In this document: piece after piece, positions 29,416 to 30,923 of the stretch
Position numbering within the stretch: position 1 is the stretch's first letter
Layout of the letters: every line of letters begins with the position of its first letter
From: a virus
Virus record (IMG/VR): IMGVR_UViG_3300035698_011778
Span: 1 to 30,923 of that record
Direction: 5' to 3' (one strand)
Length of the DNA stretch: 30,923 bases
Translations under genes and position numbers: made by a program
The notes under the pieces: model-generated
The model's database searches: none
Told to the model about the DNA's origin: nothing
The model's input: only the letters and a program-made list of their open reading frames with translations

Positions 29416-30923
29416 ATGCCTATAAACAAGAATGGAGTTGGATCATACTATGTCGATAAATGGCAGATGAAACCTGATGGTACTGTTGATGCAACAATTA
29501 CTGTTGATGGTAAAAAGATAAAATTTACAGATCCTAAAGCAGCAGGAGCGTTTTTATCTAATTTAAAACCTATACAGGATAATAACTGGACAGGAACAAA
29601 TCCAAGTGTATTTGCTAATCAATTTTTAACTGCAGCAGATACTTTCAAAAAAAATCAAGAAGTAGCATTAGAAAAAAAAATGGGGATGTTTACTGATTCT
29701 GAATTTGAGAAAAATTTAGATGATTATAAAAAATCATTAACAAGGTGGGAGGGTATATATAATTCTAATCAAGGAATGAGTGGAGATATGGTTCAAAATA
29801 ACTTTGAAGGAGAACCCCCTGTTAGTGAAGAATGGAAAAATGCTTGGAAAGATTTATACTCAAGTAAAGGTTATACTGTAGTAGATAGAGACGTTAAAAT
29901 ATATAAAAACGGAAAAGCAGAAACAGTAAAAGGAGTTGTCGCTTTAAAAGGAGATAGAGAAAAATTAATACCTTGGATATTAGAAAAAGAAGGAGGAGAA
30001 GTCACAAGAGAAAAAAACGCTTCTACTGAAAAAGTTAATGCAGGATTAAATGACTTAAATAAAGCTAAGGATATATTTAAAAAAGAGTTAGAAACAAAGT
30101 TTAGAAGTGACTTAAATATAACTGAAGGCTTTACTGGTCAAAATGAATTATATAATGCTAATAATATTTTAGGAAAGGCTATAACAACAAGAAAGGCTCA
30201 AGAAGAAGTAGAGAGAAAGGCAAATGACGAAGTTATTATTATTCCTGAAGATAAGGTTTCTCTTTCACCTACTAAAACTGAAACTGTAAAAGTAGCAAAT
30301 AGTTCAGAAGCTAGTATTAAGAATGTCACACTTCATTTTACAGAGAATTCTCAATTAGATAATATTAAGGCAAGGATAGAAGCTGCAAGACAAGAAGCCA
30401 AAACACCAGAAAGTAAAACTGAATTAGATAATATAAAAGCACGAATTGAAGAAGCTAGGAAAAACGCAGAAAATAAACCAGTAGGAACTCAATTAAAAGA
30501 AGTTGAAAAAGTATTGAAGGAGGCAGGGAAGACAGTAAAAACAGATGAAAATATTTCTACATTAGATGATATTAAAACAAGGATAGAAGAAGCTAGACAA
30601 GAAGTAAAAACACCAATAGTTAAAAAAGCTGTTACAAATGTTAAAGAAGTTGTTAAAAGTACAGTAGAAACAGTGAAAGCAAAAGCAGAAAGCCAAGAAT
30701 TAGAAGAGATAAAGGCAAAAATAGAAGCTGCAAGACAAGAAGCAAAAACACCAGAAGGTAAAACTGAATTAGATAATATAAAAGCACGAATTGAAGAAGC
30801 TAGGAAAAACGCAGAAAATAAACCAGTAGGAACTCAATTAAAAGAAGTTGAAAATGTATTAAAAGATGCTGAAAAAATGGTAAAAACAGATGAGAATATT
30901 TCTACATTAAATGATATTAAAAC
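29416..30923 (+). CDS. Large coiled-coil repeat protein (3' end cut off)
   Basis: Starts at ATG 29416 (MPINKNGVGSYYVDKWQMKP) and is open to the right edge for 502 codons. Residues about 1-60 look like a small beta domain (DGTVDATITVDGKKIKFTDP). From about 195 on the protein is helical and charged. From residue about 312 a 115-aa unit repeats: 'LDNIKARIEAARQEAKTPES', 'LDNIKARIEEARKNAENKPV', 'GTQLKEVEKVLKEAGKTVKT'. Composition suggests an internal (ejection) or virion rod protein; it follows the last fibre gene. A large polyvalent protein is also possible, because the protein continues beyond the window. Confidence 0.6.
   Translation, partial: MPINKNGVGSYYVDKWQMKPDGTVDATITVDGKKIKFTDPKAAGAFLSNLKPIQDNNWTGTNPSVFANQFLTAADTFKKNQEVALEKKMGMFTDSEFEKNLDDYKKSLTRWEGIYNSNQGMSGDMVQNNFEGEPPVSEEWKNAWKDLYSSKGYTVVDRDVKIYKNGKAETVKGVVALKGDREKLIPWILEKEGGEVTREKNASTEKVNAGLNDLNKAKDIFKKELETKFRSDLNITEGFTGQNELYNANNILGKAITTRKAQEEVERKANDEVIIIPEDKVSLSPTKTETVKVANSSEASIKNVTLHFTENSQLDNIKARIEAARQEAKTPESKTELDNIKARIEEARKNAENKPVGTQLKEVEKVLKEAGKTVKTDENISTLDDIKTRIEEARQEVKTPIVKKAVTNVKEVVKSTVETVKAKAESQELEEIKAKIEAARQEAKTPEGKTELDNIKARIEEARKNAENKPVGTQLKEVENVLKDAEKMVKTDENISTLNDIK
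30351..30578 (+). repeat. 115-aa coding repeat, first copy (second 30696-30923)
   Basis: The segment from 30351 recurs at an offset of 345 bases from 30696 to the window edge. Much of it (for example 30421-30530) is nearly identical in DNA to the second copy (30766-30875), so the duplication is recent or maintained. Confidence 0.8.

Noticed and set aside
1-30923. Alternative genetic code (UGA read as Gly or Trp)
   Set aside because: UGA ends genes at 6394, 9053 and in the ATGA overlap at 22406-22409, and no convincing gene needs UGA read-through. The case at 11139 is better explained by a +1 shift.
1-30923. tRNA genes, integrase, attachment sites or transposases
   Set aside because: No cloverleaf T-loop patterns, recombinase motifs or terminal inverted repeats were found by eye; their absence is not proof.
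1-30923. Long-tailed phage (tape measure, tail tube, sheath)
   Set aside because: No such gene is recognisable; adaptor followed by a gp10-like protein and fibres fits a short tail better, although genes beyond the window could change this.

Overview
The window is a contiguous piece of a tailed double-stranded DNA phage genome, truncated at both ends. It is strongly AT-rich by eye and densely coding. UAA, UAG and UGA all act as stops (UGA ends genes at 6394 and 9053, and forms an ATGA overlap at 22406-22409), so the code is standard. Gene starts almost never have a Shine-Dalgarno sequence; an AT-only leader containing a TTTAATT/TTAATTA-like tract lies a few to about 20 bases upstream instead. 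Several promoters nevertheless match sigma70 (TTGACA, 17 bases, TATAAT or TACAAT). This points to a low-GC bacterial host with non-Shine-Dalgarno initiation and an ordinary housekeeping sigma factor. The host phylum cannot be fixed from the window. The style of the fibre repeats suggests an aquatic or environmental phage, which is inference only. The head gene order (terS, terL, ~700-aa portal, scaffold, coat, adaptor, gp10-like protein) and the absence of any recognisable tape measure, tail tube or sheath favour a short-tailed, P22-like podovirus.

Region 1 (1-5264, minus strand) is a leftward operon. From its promoter it encodes a zinc-ribbon protein, a protein with an SSB-like acidic tail, a PD-(D/E)XK exonuclease, a recombination-associated coiled-coil protein, small unknown proteins and a VRR-NUC nuclease. 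It ends in a cluster of tiny membrane proteins and a membrane-anchored M23 peptidase that looks like a lysis module. A 141-bp direct repeat has copied the signal-anchor part of the peptidase into a free-standing 42-aa ORF.

Region 2 (5265-5760) is the divergent control region: back-to-back promoters whose -35 boxes lie in an inverted repeat, plus a 50-aa ribbon-helix-helix repressor candidate. The palindrome TGTATATACA lies in the spacer of the rightward promoter and again in the promoter near 10.64 kb.

Region 3 (5761-9435, plus strand) has a triplicated small membrane-protein segment ending in a terminator, then a replication module: DnaD/O-like initiator, DnaB-type helicase, a primase CHC2-like domain stripped of most zinc ligands, and a degenerate HNH-like zinc protein.

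Region 4 (9432-10593, minus strand) is an inverted island of four small genes, one an LPD29-family protein, with its own near-perfect sigma70 promoter; it looks like an accessory (moron or counter-defence) island. It is followed by small plus-strand genes, one of which appears frameshifted.

Region 5 (11419-30923, plus strand) is the virion morphogenesis module: terminase subunits, portal, a candidate Acb2/Tad1-type cyclic-nucleotide sponge, scaffold, decoration protein, coat protein, a 792-aa repetitive fibre, a seven-repeat fibre, a holin-like protein, head-tail adaptor, gp10-like protein, another fibre sharing a C-terminal tip with the seven-repeat fibre, and a large partial repeat-containing coiled-coil protein. 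Strong RNA hairpins sit in several of the intergenic gaps.
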